This document shows, in pieces, positions 1 to 4,911 of a stretch of 7,250 nucleotides of DNA. The DNA is from Calditrichota bacterium (lineage in GTDB: Bacteria; Zixibacteria; MSB-5A5; GN15; FEB-12). Position 1 is the first letter of the stretch, and each line of letters starts with the position of its first letter. Below the pieces are notes generated by a model, which saw only the letters and a program-made list of their open reading frames with translations, ran no database searches and had not been told where the DNA came from. The stretch is taken from the NCBI GenBank assembly GCA_030641085.1, contig DAOWIC010000296.1, forward strand, positions 1 through 7,250. The letters are read 5' to 3'. The position numbers were made by a program, and so were the translations under genes.

Positions 1-245
1 ACTCCCATTCCTATCAAGAGCAATTATCAGCAATTCATGAGGAAGCCATCGTTCTACTGACAAATAAGGCCGCGGAGGTGGGCGCAAATTGGATTGTCGG
101 TTTGGAGATCAAGCATGACGAAATATCCGGAGGTGGTAAGAGCCAAATGTTTATGGTGACTGCCACTGGTACAGCCGTCATTGCGGAAGACAAAAAGCAA
201 ATTAGCTCTACCGATGACACTTCAGATGCTGGATCGGGCGACTAG
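1..245 (+). CDS. YbjQ/UPF0145-family protein, C-terminal part (5' end outside window)
   Basis: The reading frame is open from the left edge (first full codon at 3) to a TAG at 243-245, giving 80 visible residues; the start lies outside the window. The diagnostic stretch is AAEVGANWIVGLEIKHDEI, followed by a Gly-rich turn (SGGG) and MFMVTATGTAV. This matches the family core of the type 'A..LGA.AVVG...D.E....G...MV...GTAV' (YbjQ, PF01906, 'putative heavy-metal-binding'). Family members are small proteins of about 100-110 residues that assemble into pentamers; their biochemical role is not settled. About 20 polar, acidic residues (KKQISSTDDTSDAGSGD) follow the domain, longer than in E. coli YbjQ and probably disordered. 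The gene converges on the - strand bshB1-like gene, and the hairpin-rich stretch 246-742 separates them. No T-tract terminator follows the stop. Family assignment is firm; function is not. Confidence 0.82.
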   Translation, partial: SHSYQEQLSAIHEEAIVLLTNKAAEVGANWIVGLEIKHDEISGGGKSQMFMVTATGTAVIAEDKKQISSTDDTSDAGSGD

Positions 246-282
246 AAATCGGGGCATTTTCGAGAGACTCATTTCCGTGACA

Positions 283-312
283 ATGATTACGTGAATTATG
301 GCGCGTAATCAT
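283..312. repeat. Perfect 9-bp inverted repeat, 12-nt loop
   Basis: ATGATTACG (283-291) is the exact reverse complement of CGTAATCAT (304-312), with 12 nt between. It starts 38 bp after the YbjQ-family stop codon and could act as a transcript 3'-end stabiliser or a Rho-dependent pause site. No T tract follows, so an intrinsic terminator is unlikely. Confidence 0.6.
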
Positions 313-337
313 ACCCCATCGTGTGGAAACTAGGTAA

Positions 338-356
338 CCCACAGCTTCGCTGCGGG
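338..356 (-). repeat. Short hairpin with triloop, flanked by direct repeats
   Basis: On the - strand CCCGCAGC and GCTGTGGG pair over 8 bp around a GAA triloop, with one G-U pair. On the + strand that pair becomes an A-C mismatch, so the structure favours RNA made from the - strand. Copies of AGGTAAC lie directly at its left edge (332-338) and just beyond its right edge (358-364). Confidence 0.4.
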
Positions 357-417
357 AAGGTAACGCACGAGCAGAGTCCTAATGTCGTAGCAATATTGTT
401 CGGCTGCGGCCAGGTGC

Positions 418-442
418 CAGGCTCAAACTCCATTTGGGCCTG
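418..442 (+). repeat. 10-bp hairpin, 5-nt loop
   Basis: CAGGCTCAAA (418-427) pairs with TTTGGGCCTG (433-442) over 10 bp around the loop CTCCA, with one T-G wobble on the + strand. It is part of the hairpin cluster at 283-694. Confidence 0.5.
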
Positions 443-461
443 ACTTGATGCCCGTGCGTTT

Positions 462-486
462 CACCCCCAAACAAAGATTGAGGGTG
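462..486 (-). repeat. 9-bp hairpin, 7-nt loop
   Basis: On the - strand CACCCTCAA pairs with TTGGGGGTG around a 7-nt loop, with one T-G wobble. On the + strand that position is a C-A mismatch, so the - strand RNA would fold better. It is part of the hairpin cluster. Confidence 0.5.
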
Positions 487-533
487 CCACCCAATCGGAA
501 TTCTCCCCTGACGACACAGCCACAAGTACAAAC

Positions 534-560
534 CCACCCGACGCCTTCGGCTCTGGGTGG
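534..560. repeat. Bulged hairpin in the intergenic cluster
   Basis: CCACCC (534-539) pairs with GGGTGG (555-560). Inside a 3x3 internal loop, GCC (543-545) pairs with GGC (549-551) around TTC. It is weaker than its neighbours but sits in line with them. Confidence 0.4.
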
Positions 561-586
561 AGTACCGTAGCCCTCTCACTTCGTAG

Positions 587-606
587 GGACATGATTTATC
601 ATGTCC
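587..606. repeat. Perfect 8-bp hairpin with TTTA loop
   Basis: GGACATGA (587-594) and TCATGTCC (599-606) are exact reverse complements around TTTA. One further G-T pair is possible outside on the + strand (586/607). No T tract follows on either strand. Confidence 0.6.
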
Positions 607-670
607 TCCCCACGCATTTGATAAGTCGCACGTTACATCGAGTAGATCAGACCCTTGCGGTCCCGACATC

Positions 671-694
671 GCGGCAGACGTCCCCGTCTGCCGC
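671..694. repeat. Perfect 10-bp G+C-rich hairpin with 4-nt loop
   Basis: GCGGCAGACG (671-680) and CGTCTGCCGC (685-694) are exact reverse complements around TCCC. This is the strongest hairpin of the cluster and lies about 50 bp beyond the stop of the bshB1-like gene. It may protect or end that mRNA, although no U tract follows. G+C-rich palindromes of this shape are common as dispersed REP-like intergenic repeats. Confidence 0.65.
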
Positions 695-742
695 GAACGG
701 TATCATTTCCCGATGCGTTCTCCTGAATTAGCCTAAAGTACG

Positions 743-1462
743 CTACTCTCCCTCAGCGAGGGTGAGAATATCCCCGACAAGGACCGGCTCGACCGCAAGG
801 AACCCCTGGCCGTACTGACATCGGCCCTGCATGCCGAACGTGCGCGCCATGGCGGTCAGGTGTTCGATATAGTCGCGGGATTTGTTCGGGTTGAGAAACT
901 GCGACTCGTGCGCCGAGAGCGCCTCGATCCAGCGGTCGAAATGCGGTGTGATATCGACGATAAAATTCGGCGTCACACCGGGCGGCAGGAAATAGTGGAA
1001 AATCCGCGTCACGAGATGCGGTTCGCCGGGTAGGTCGGCCTTTTTCAGTGAGGCCAGATGGGCGGCGTTGATGGCGATCACCCCGGCCGCGACATGATCC
1101 GGATGCGACTGCCGGCGCGCATGACCGATGTGGGGGTAGGGGGCGAGGATAATTCGCGGGCGGCAGCGCCGGATAACGGCGGCCAGTTCGAACCGGTGCT
1201 CGTAACAATCGGCCAGTTTGGTATCGCCCCAGTCGAAAGTGGCGACCACATCGGAGCCGAGAATCTCGGCCGCCCGCTCAATCTCGGCGGCGCGGATCTC
1301 GGCGTTGCCGCCGGTGCCCATCTCGCCCTGGGTGAGAATTACCACCCCGGCTTTACGACCGCGTTTGGCCTGATCGATCAGCACCCCGCCGGTGCCGACT
1401 TCGACATCATCCGGGTGCGCGCCGATTGAAAGCAGATCGTATACTTGACTGTCTGTATCCAT
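743..1462 (-). CDS. bshB1: BshB1-like N-acetylglucosaminyl-malate deacetylase (PIG-L/LmbE family)
   Basis: This 239-residue protein has the PIG-L/LmbE zinc deacetylase fold. The first metal motif is AHPDD (H16, D18, D19; D18 is the expected general base). The second is SHPDH (H120, H123; H123 is the expected third zinc ligand). Length and landmarks match BshB1, which removes the acetyl group from GlcNAc-malate in bacillithiol synthesis in the cytoplasm: ELR-like AEIRAAE at 54-60, PRIILAPY at 102-109, the PNFIVDIT strand at 165-172, the SAHESQF helix at 183-189 and the YGQGF/VEP tail. I chose the ATG at 1462. An in-frame TTG at 1501 would add 13 residues encoded by a terminator hairpin, which is implausible. 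The ribosome binding site is weak. The gene is the last of the - strand run, 69 bp after the lipoprotein gene with a terminator between. Another PIG-L sugar deacetylase remains possible; bshA and bshC are not in view. Confidence 0.82.
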   Translation of the reverse strand: MDTDSQVYDLLSIGAHPDDVEVGTGGVLIDQAKRGRKAGVVILTQGEMGTGGNAEIRAAEIERAAEILGSDVVATFDWGDTKLADCYEHRFELAAVIRRCRPRIILAPYPHIGHARRQSHPDHVAAGVIAINAAHLASLKKADLPGEPHLVTRIFHYFLPPGVTPNFIVDITPHFDRWIEALSAHESQFLNPNKSRDYIEHLTAMARTFGMQGRCQYGQGFLAVEPVLVGDILTLAEGE

Positions 1463-1480
1463 GTTACCGTTCAGGATAAT

Positions 1481-1513
1481 AAAAAACCCGGAAGAAAGCA
1501 AGCTTCCGGGTTT
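1481..1513 (-). terminator. Rho-independent terminator of the fadL-lipoprotein unit
   Basis: On the - strand an 11-bp perfect stem, AAACCCGGAAG (1513-1503) with CTTCCGGGTTT (1494-1484), surrounds an 8-nt loop. It runs into a T tract (six T in total, three of them in the stem) and then ATT. It begins 18 nt after the TAA of the lipoprotein gene. It ends only about 20 nt before the ATG of the bshB1-like gene, so that gene must rely on read-through, on a promoter inside the upstream gene, or on regulated antitermination. Confidence 0.8.
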
Positions 1514-1531
1514 GTATCATTCTGTCCTGTT

Positions 1532-2788
1532 TTAGTCGCCGAAGCTTTCCGAATGGAAGATCAGCAGTTCGCGCAACAGGTCATACATGTATTCCTGACC
1601 GTCGGCCGGGTTGCCCTCGTAGCCGGTAAATACCGTGTCCACCACCGGGTAGTTGTACGGTGCGCCGGTGAGGGTTGAAATCCACGACTGGGTTTGGTCA
1701 TAAAAACCAAAACGAGCCTCCTCGGGCGTGGAAGCGACCCACATATTCACCCCGCTGAGCTGGTCGTCGGTCGGGTTGAGCAGGTTTTCGAGGTTGTTGT
1801 CCAGCCACATGTTCCAGATCGGAGCGTACGCCGCGCCGGTGCTGTCGAACGGCAGGTGGAAGTCAAGGTTGTTCTCGTCCGGGTTGACGATCGACGTAAT
1901 CAGGGTGACGCTGTCGGCCAGCGACTCACGTGTCTGAATCGTGATTATCAACTCGTTGGTGTTGTTGTTGTAGGCGGTCGTGTAATCGACAGCCGTGTCG
2001 TGTGGCGAGAAAGCCAGCGCCCCGCCGATGAACATGCGCGACAGATACCAGGAACCGGAACTGTCGAAGGCGTCGTCCATCGGCAGATTCATGAGGCCCT
2101 GTTCGTTCAGACAGTCATCGAACAGATCCATAAAGCCGCTGTTGTCATCTGCGCCGTCGAAATCAAGCGGCCCGTTGATGGCCGAAACGGCACTGAAAGT
2201 ACCCGGGTTAAGCAGGGCTGCGCGGAAAGCACCGTAAGCGCCCTGGCCGACGCCGCCGATAGCGCGCTTGGAGGTCTGATCGATTGTGTAAGGATAGAAC
2301 TCGTGCAGGTGTTCGATCAAGGTGCCGCCGATAAGGGTGTCGTAGTTGCCGGCCGCCGGGCTGTGACCGCCGTAGAAGTAGCCGCCGAAAAGACCGTCGT
2401 TGGCTATACACGCGATGGCCATCGGTTGAATCGTGCCGTTGGAAATCAGCTCGTCGGCTATCTCTTTCAGGCCGTGGTTGAAGAAAAAGTACTCGTCTTC
2501 ATCCTGCGGGGGCAGAAGCACCAGCGTCGGGACCGGTTCGAGGGTTCCGCTCGGAGGCGGGAAAGAGACCGCCGGAGTGTAAATAGCCATACCGAGAAGC
2601 TGGAACTTGTTTCTCAACTGGAGCACCAGTTCATTGAAGAAAACGTGGGCGCCTTCCTGGCGAGCGATGCCGCCCTCCTGGAATACCGGCGGATCGGTAT
2701 CCACATTCGTACCCCTATCGGAGCAGGCGGCGGTCAGGATCAGCGTTGCTGAAACAGTCAGCAGAAATATCTTAAGTAGTGTCTTCAT
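1532..2788 (-). CDS. Esterase-fold (PF00756-like) putative lipoprotein, catalytic Ser and His apparently replaced
   Basis: This 418-residue protein starts at ATG 2788, placed 6 nt after a strong AAGGAGG; a GTG one codon upstream is too close to it. Residues 1-21 form a signal peptide ending TLILTAA before C22, a probable though not ideal lipobox, with Ser at +2 as expected for outer-membrane sorting. The rest resembles the esterase D/antigen 85/feruloyl esterase family: a strand PTLVLLPP (87-94), a strand MAIACIAND, then ELIxxL-like TLIEHLHEFYPY, then AIGGVGQGAYGAFRAAL, where the family has AxxGxSxGGxxAL. The nucleophile Ser is Gly181 here. At the C terminus, family GH-[DS]-W-x-x-W appears as GQEYMYDLL (Gln398), so the His also seems lost. 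I infer a non-catalytic binding or structural lipoprotein. It is co-transcribed with the FadL-like gene. Fold assignment is moderate, and assay-level function is unknown. Confidence 0.7.
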   Translation of the reverse strand: MKTLLKIFLLTVSATLILTAACSDRGTNVDTDPPVFQEGGIARQEGAHVFFNELVLQLRNKFQLLGMAIYTPAVSFPPPSGTLEPVPTLVLLPPQDEDEYFFFNHGLKEIADELISNGTIQPMAIACIANDGLFGGYFYGGHSPAAGNYDTLIGGTLIEHLHEFYPYTIDQTSKRAIGGVGQGAYGAFRAALLNPGTFSAVSAINGPLDFDGADDNSGFMDLFDDCLNEQGLMNLPMDDAFDSSGSWYLSRMFIGGALAFSPHDTAVDYTTAYNNNTNELIITIQTRESLADSVTLITSIVNPDENNLDFHLPFDSTGAAYAPIWNMWLDNNLENLLNPTDDQLSGVNMWVASTPEEARFGFYDQTQSWISTLTGAPYNYPVVDTVFTGYEGNPADGQEYMYDLLRELLIFHSESFGD

Positions 2789-2794
2789 CACCGT

Positions 2795-2801
2795 CCTCCT
2801 T
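2795..2801 (-). promoter_or_regulatory. Ribosome binding site overlapping the upstream stop codon
   Basis: The - strand reads TTTTAAGGAGGACGGTGATG. AAGGAGG sits 6 nt before ATG 2788, and its first two A are the last two bases of the fadL TAA stop (2802-2800). This decides the start of the lipoprotein gene and implies translational coupling of the pair. Confidence 0.75.
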
Positions 2802-4275
2802 AAAACCGATAGTTAATAGACAAAACAGTTTCATACGTTTCGGCTTTATAGAGGCCGGGGAAACTATCGAACTGTCCGTCATTATCAGTATCCACAAGAT
2901 CGGTCACTGTCAGATCCGGGGCGCTGGTATAACTGGTGCTGATACCCAGGTCCCAGCGGTCGATATGAGCAATGAAGCCACCGGCGATGGTCGTCTTATC
3001 TCCGGGGTCAACCAGTTGCGGAACGAATTCGGCCGATTCTTCCGAGGGCGACTGATCATAGCCGCCGCCGACCATGAAAGTGAATCGGTCCTTGAGATTA
3101 TATGACAAGCCGAGGGCAACGCTCATGGTGTTATCCCAGTCGGCGGGCGAGGTCAGGTCGGTCGTGAAAAAGCTGTTGGCAAGCGAGTTGGTATCGGCCG
3201 CGCCGGTGAGACCCCGATGTTCGGTGTAGGTGAAGGCCATTCCCTCGTACTGCGACCAGAGGGTGTAGGAGGCGTCGAACGCCACCGTGAGATCCTCGAT
3301 TATCGCAAAGGAAAGGCCGAGTCCAAACTGCGGCGGAAGGTTGAGTTCCGTCTCGAAGTCGGCAGTATCGACAATCTTGGCGCCAGCCACGAACAGGTTT
3401 TCCGCGGTGCCCGGATTGGAGATCACCGACGAATCGGTGCTGAACGCCAGCGTCTCGTTCCTGGGCATATAGAACTCCAGCTTGGCGGTACCGTCGACGG
3501 TGATGTCAAACGGCACGCTGGCGGTGAGGCCGACAGAGAATTTCTCGCTCAGATTGAGAAGCATGCCGAAGTTAAGCCCGAAACCAAAACCGTAGCCGTC
3601 CATCTGGGCCCATTCGGTAATCCTGTCATACGGGCGATCGTTCAGGGGCGCGGGGTAGGGATTGTTGCGAAAGACGATGTCGGAGTAGAGCAGGTCCGCG
3701 CGGAGCAACTGCAGCCCGAGACCGAGAGCGAGTTTGTCTTCGATGAACTCGCGGCCGAATGTGAGCTGAATAGCGGTGACATCGAGGTTGTTCGAATACT
3801 GGTTGCCCGGCAGAGAGAGGCTGTCGTTGTAAGCCGCCGGAAGTTCGTACAGTTCCCAGGTGTTGTTGTAGTCAAACGGCTGGAAGCCGGAAAGGCCCAC
3901 GACCGTTTCTCCCCAGATAGGCAGGCGAGCGAGAAAACCGCCTGATGGATTGGAGAGGACCTGGTGGTTGTTGTAGTTGATCCGATCGTTGAAGATGCCC
4001 GTCTCGTACTCGCCGCCGTACCGGTAGTCCGGAGTGAGTTCGTCGCGCAGGTGCACCATTCCCAGGCTGCCCCCGAGCTGATTGTCATAAATATAGGCAT
4101 ACCCGGCCGGGTTGTAGTAAGCGGCAGTCCAGTCGTCGGCGACGGCCCGGAAAGCTCCCGCCATCCCTCGCGCTTTGGTGCCTATGCCGGAGTTCTCGAA
4201 ACCACCGGCCGTTAGCACGGGAGAGATTACAGCCAGGATAGTCAATAGCGTGGCGGAGAACCTCAATATCCTCAT
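2800..4275 (-). CDS. OmpP1/FadL/TodX-family outer-membrane transport barrel
   Basis: This 491-residue protein looks like a FadL-type channel, a family that moves long-chain fatty acids and other hydrophobic molecules across the outer membrane. Residues 1-23 are a signal peptide ending ISPVLTA. The mature N terminus (GGFENSGIGTKARGMAGAF, 24-42) and ADDWTAAYYNPAG (46-58, with the conserved NPAG) are the family's hatch region that plugs the barrel. The remainder alternates short amphipathic strands and polar loops, and the chain ends NYRF with the terminal aromatic used for barrel insertion. A DTDNDGQFD segment (462-470) in a late loop resembles a calcium-binding DxDxDG loop. I chose ATG 4275 because GGAG lies 6 nt upstream and the protein then begins directly with the signal peptide; ATG 4287 or 4281 would add 4 or 2 residues. 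It is the first gene of the - strand unit, coupled to the lipoprotein gene. The substrate cannot be told from sequence. Confidence 0.85.
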   Translation of the reverse strand: MRILRFSATLLTILAVISPVLTAGGFENSGIGTKARGMAGAFRAVADDWTAAYYNPAGYAYIYDNQLGGSLGMVHLRDELTPDYRYGGEYETGIFNDRINYNNHQVLSNPSGGFLARLPIWGETVVGLSGFQPFDYNNTWELYELPAAYNDSLSLPGNQYSNNLDVTAIQLTFGREFIEDKLALGLGLQLLRADLLYSDIVFRNNPYPAPLNDRPYDRITEWAQMDGYGFGFGLNFGMLLNLSEKFSVGLTASVPFDITVDGTAKLEFYMPRNETLAFSTDSSVISNPGTAENLFVAGAKIVDTADFETELNLPPQFGLGLSFAIIEDLTVAFDASYTLWSQYEGMAFTYTEHRGLTGAADTNSLANSFFTTDLTSPADWDNTMSVALGLSYNLKDRFTFMVGGGYDQSPSEESAEFVPQLVDPGDKTTIAGGFIAHIDRWDLGISTSYTSAPDLTVTDLVDTDNDGQFDSFPGLYKAETYETVLSINYRF

Positions 4276-4365
4276 TCTCATCTCCATGTATTTCTGAAAA
4301 AGTTTAAATTCGCTGCCTTATGTAAATCTGATCATGTTCCCAACCATTAAGAACTGTCCTGTATA

Positions 4366-4422
4366 CTGCACGAAAGAGCCGCGTAGCGCAAAAGCCGCGA
4401 CTCCCAACGCCTTTCGTGACAG
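4366..4422 (-). promoter_or_regulatory. Structured 5' leader hairpin upstream of the fadL-like gene
   Basis: Read on the - strand, CTG-t-CACGAAAG at 4422-4411 pairs with CTTTCGTG-CAG at 4376-4366. Stacked directly on it, AGTCGCG pairs with CGCGGCT over 7 bp with one G-U pair. The 5' arm has an 8-nt bulge (GCGTTGGG) and the terminal loop is about 12 nt. In total about 18 bp pair. The G-U pair becomes a mismatch on the + strand, so the RNA is expected from the - strand, the direction of the fadL operon. It lies about 90-150 nt before ATG 4275 and about 20 nt after the predicted transcription start. I do not recognise it as a known riboswitch. It could be a cis-regulatory leader, an RNA-stabilising stem, or part of a small RNA. 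Confidence 0.45.
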
Positions 4423-4447
4423 ATATGCTCCACAGATACAGGCGGTA

Positions 4448-4476
4448 AAGTTACTACACCCGCCAAATATTGTCAA
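4448..4476 (-). promoter_or_regulatory. Candidate sigma-70-type promoter for the fadL operon
   Basis: On the - strand a perfect TTGACA (4476-4471) is followed after 17 nt by TAACTT (4453-4448), which matches TATAAT at three of six positions. A start near 4441 would give a leader of about 165 nt containing the hairpin at 4366-4422. CCGCC/GGCGG blocks lie in the spacer and on both sides and could form a regulator site. The -35 is strong and the -10 weak. If the organism uses Bacteroidetes-type promoters, this match may be chance. Confidence 0.35.
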
Positions 4477-4519
4477 GCCTTAGGCGGCATTTTTTCCGTC
4501 AAACGGGGCGATTAACTTT

Positions 4520-4547
4520 TTGACATATCGCCGCTTACCACTATCCA
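4520..4547 (+). promoter_or_regulatory. Candidate promoter towards the SLBB export gene
   Basis: On the + strand TTGACA (4520-4525) is followed after 16 nt by TATCCA (4542-4547; three of six matches). A start near 4554 would give a leader of about 355 nt before ATG 4912. The box overlaps the dyad GTCAAA/TTTGAC (4498-4503/4519-4524) and lies inside GGCGAT (4507-4512)/ATCGCC (4527-4532), suggesting an operator. The weak -10 keeps confidence low. Confidence 0.25.
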
Positions 4548-4657
4548 ACCAAGGGACGTTCGAGCCGCCCGACTGTTGAGAAGATGTAGTCTGTTGTCTC
4601 TAAAAAAATTTGGGAAACCTAAAATAATATGGGCGGCTTAAGGTTACATCGGAAGCC

Positions 4658-4689
4658 TCAAACGGCGGAGCCTGTGGTAGCCTGTTTGA
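4658..4689 (+). repeat. 9-bp stem with one bulge in the SLBB-gene upstream region
   Basis: TCAAACGGC (4658-4666) pairs with GCC-t-GTTTGA (4680-4689, T4683 bulged) around a 13-nt loop. The motif AGCCT occurs three times within 4654-4683. It could be part of a structured leader RNA. Confidence 0.35.
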
Positions 4690-4699
4690 TGACCGGTCA
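4690..4699. repeat. Perfect 10-bp palindrome TGACCGGTCA
   Basis: TGACCGGTCA is fully self-complementary and abuts the stem-loop ending at 4689. A site of this size and symmetry could bind a dimeric regulator about 210 bp upstream of the SLBB gene. Chance cannot be excluded. Confidence 0.3.
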
Positions 4700-4759
4700 C
4701 ACTGGAATATTCTTCCTCGCGCGTCGGAATTATCTTCTTTGACCGCACGCTTCCGGCAG

Positions 4760-4791
4760 TTTGATACACACCTTCGCCTTCCCCTATCAAA
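4760..4791. repeat. 7-bp dyad TTTGATA / TATCAAA
   Basis: TTTGATA (4760-4766) and TATCAAA (4785-4791) are exact reverse complements separated by 18 nt of pyrimidine-rich sequence. The half-sites are centred 25 bp apart. This is a possible operator or leader stem upstream of the SLBB gene. Confidence 0.3.
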
Positions 4792-4900
4792 TGTCGCCTC
4801 ATAGACTTAGCGCTTATCTCAAGCGGTTGGCATCGGCCTTGCTCTAATGCGATTGAATATAACCGTGATTTGATTGTCACGAAATTCGACTCTTGCTATA

Positions 4901-4906
4901 GGAAGG
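4901..4906 (+). promoter_or_regulatory. Ribosome binding site of the SLBB export gene
   Basis: GGAAGG sits 5 nt before ATG 4912 and supports that start, which leads directly into a signal peptide. Confidence 0.65.
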
Positions 4907-4911
4907 TGAGA

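Larger units (their letters stand above)
246..742. other. Gene-free convergent intergenic region, rich in hairpins
   Basis: This stretch of about 500 bp lies between the stop of the YbjQ-family gene (+) and the stop of the bshB1-like gene (-). I see no credible coding frame, tRNA or transposase. It contains at least seven inverted repeats in about 410 bp: 283-312, 338-356, 418-442, 462-486, 534-560, 587-606 and 671-694. None is followed by a run of T on either strand, so they are not textbook intrinsic terminators. A short direct repeat, AGGTAAC, flanks the second hairpin (332-338 and 358-364), and GGTGCCA occurs at 413-419 and 483-489. The density suggests a mobile or dispersed intergenic repeat unit, or a structured non-coding RNA. 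The sequence alone does not decide which. Confidence 0.6.
4276..4911. other. Divergent control region between the fadL operon and the SLBB export gene
   Basis: The region is about 630 bp and I see no convincing gene in it. It is A+T-richer than its surroundings and holds TTGACA-type candidate -35 boxes on both strands (4471-4476 on -, 4520-4525 on +). GGCGG/CCGCC/GGCGG blocks lie at 4441-4445, 4460-4464 and 4483-4487. A GTCAAA/TTTGAC dyad lies at 4498-4503/4519-4524, and GGCGAT/ATCGCC pairs across the + strand -35 box. A strong hairpin at 4366-4422 would lie in the fadL leader. The part from about 4555 to 4911 would be a long leader of the SLBB gene, or may hold a closer promoter: TATAAC at 4858-4863 is a good -10 but lacks a matching -35. 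Confidence 0.5.

Noticed and set aside
379..669. 96-codon open frame on the - strand in the intergenic region
   Set aside because: It runs through several hairpins, is rich in Arg/Gly/Ser without a domain pattern, and lacks a ribosome binding site. The stretch looks like structured non-coding DNA, though a multi-copy repeat could cause such a frame to recur.
246..742. tRNA, CRISPR array or insertion sequence in the hairpin-rich region
   Set aside because: There is no T-loop/anticodon arrangement, no regularly spaced repeat of constant length, and no transposase frame or matching terminal inverted repeats at the edges.
1463..1501. Upstream TTG start for the bshB1-like gene, adding 13 residues
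   Set aside because: The extra codons are the 3' arm and tail of the intrinsic terminator at 1481-1513, and the family normally begins close to the AHPDD strand, as with ATG 1462.
2360..2374. GGHSP in the lipoprotein as an alternative nucleophile motif
   Set aside because: It lies about 38 residues before the nucleophile elbow, in the family's substrate-side loop before the ELI-type helix, not after a strand. It cannot replace the missing Ser at 2246-2248 unless the fold differs.
1694..2752. 352-codon open frame on the + strand
   Set aside because: It is antisense to the well-supported lipoprotein gene, rich in Val/Arg as expected from reversed G+C-biased codons, and shows no domain or ribosome binding site. 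It is a shadow of the real gene.
3217..3945. 242-codon open frame on the + strand
   Set aside because: It is antisense to the FadL-like barrel gene, whose hatch motif, signal peptide and terminal Phe are clear.
4629..4742. 37-codon + strand frame upstream of the SLBB gene
   Set aside because: It has no ribosome binding site and no hydrophobic or repetitive signature of a leader peptide, and it overlaps the dyads.
4644..4880. 78-codon - strand frame in the divergent intergenic region
   Set aside because: It would start at a GTG without a ribosome binding site and shows no recognisable motif. It also overlaps the dyad sequences.
4874..4902. TTGTCA-N17-TATAGG with a TG extension as promoter of the SLBB gene
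   Set aside because: The match is fair, but transcription would start about 3 nt before the ATG and exclude the good GGAAGG ribosome binding site at 4901-4906.
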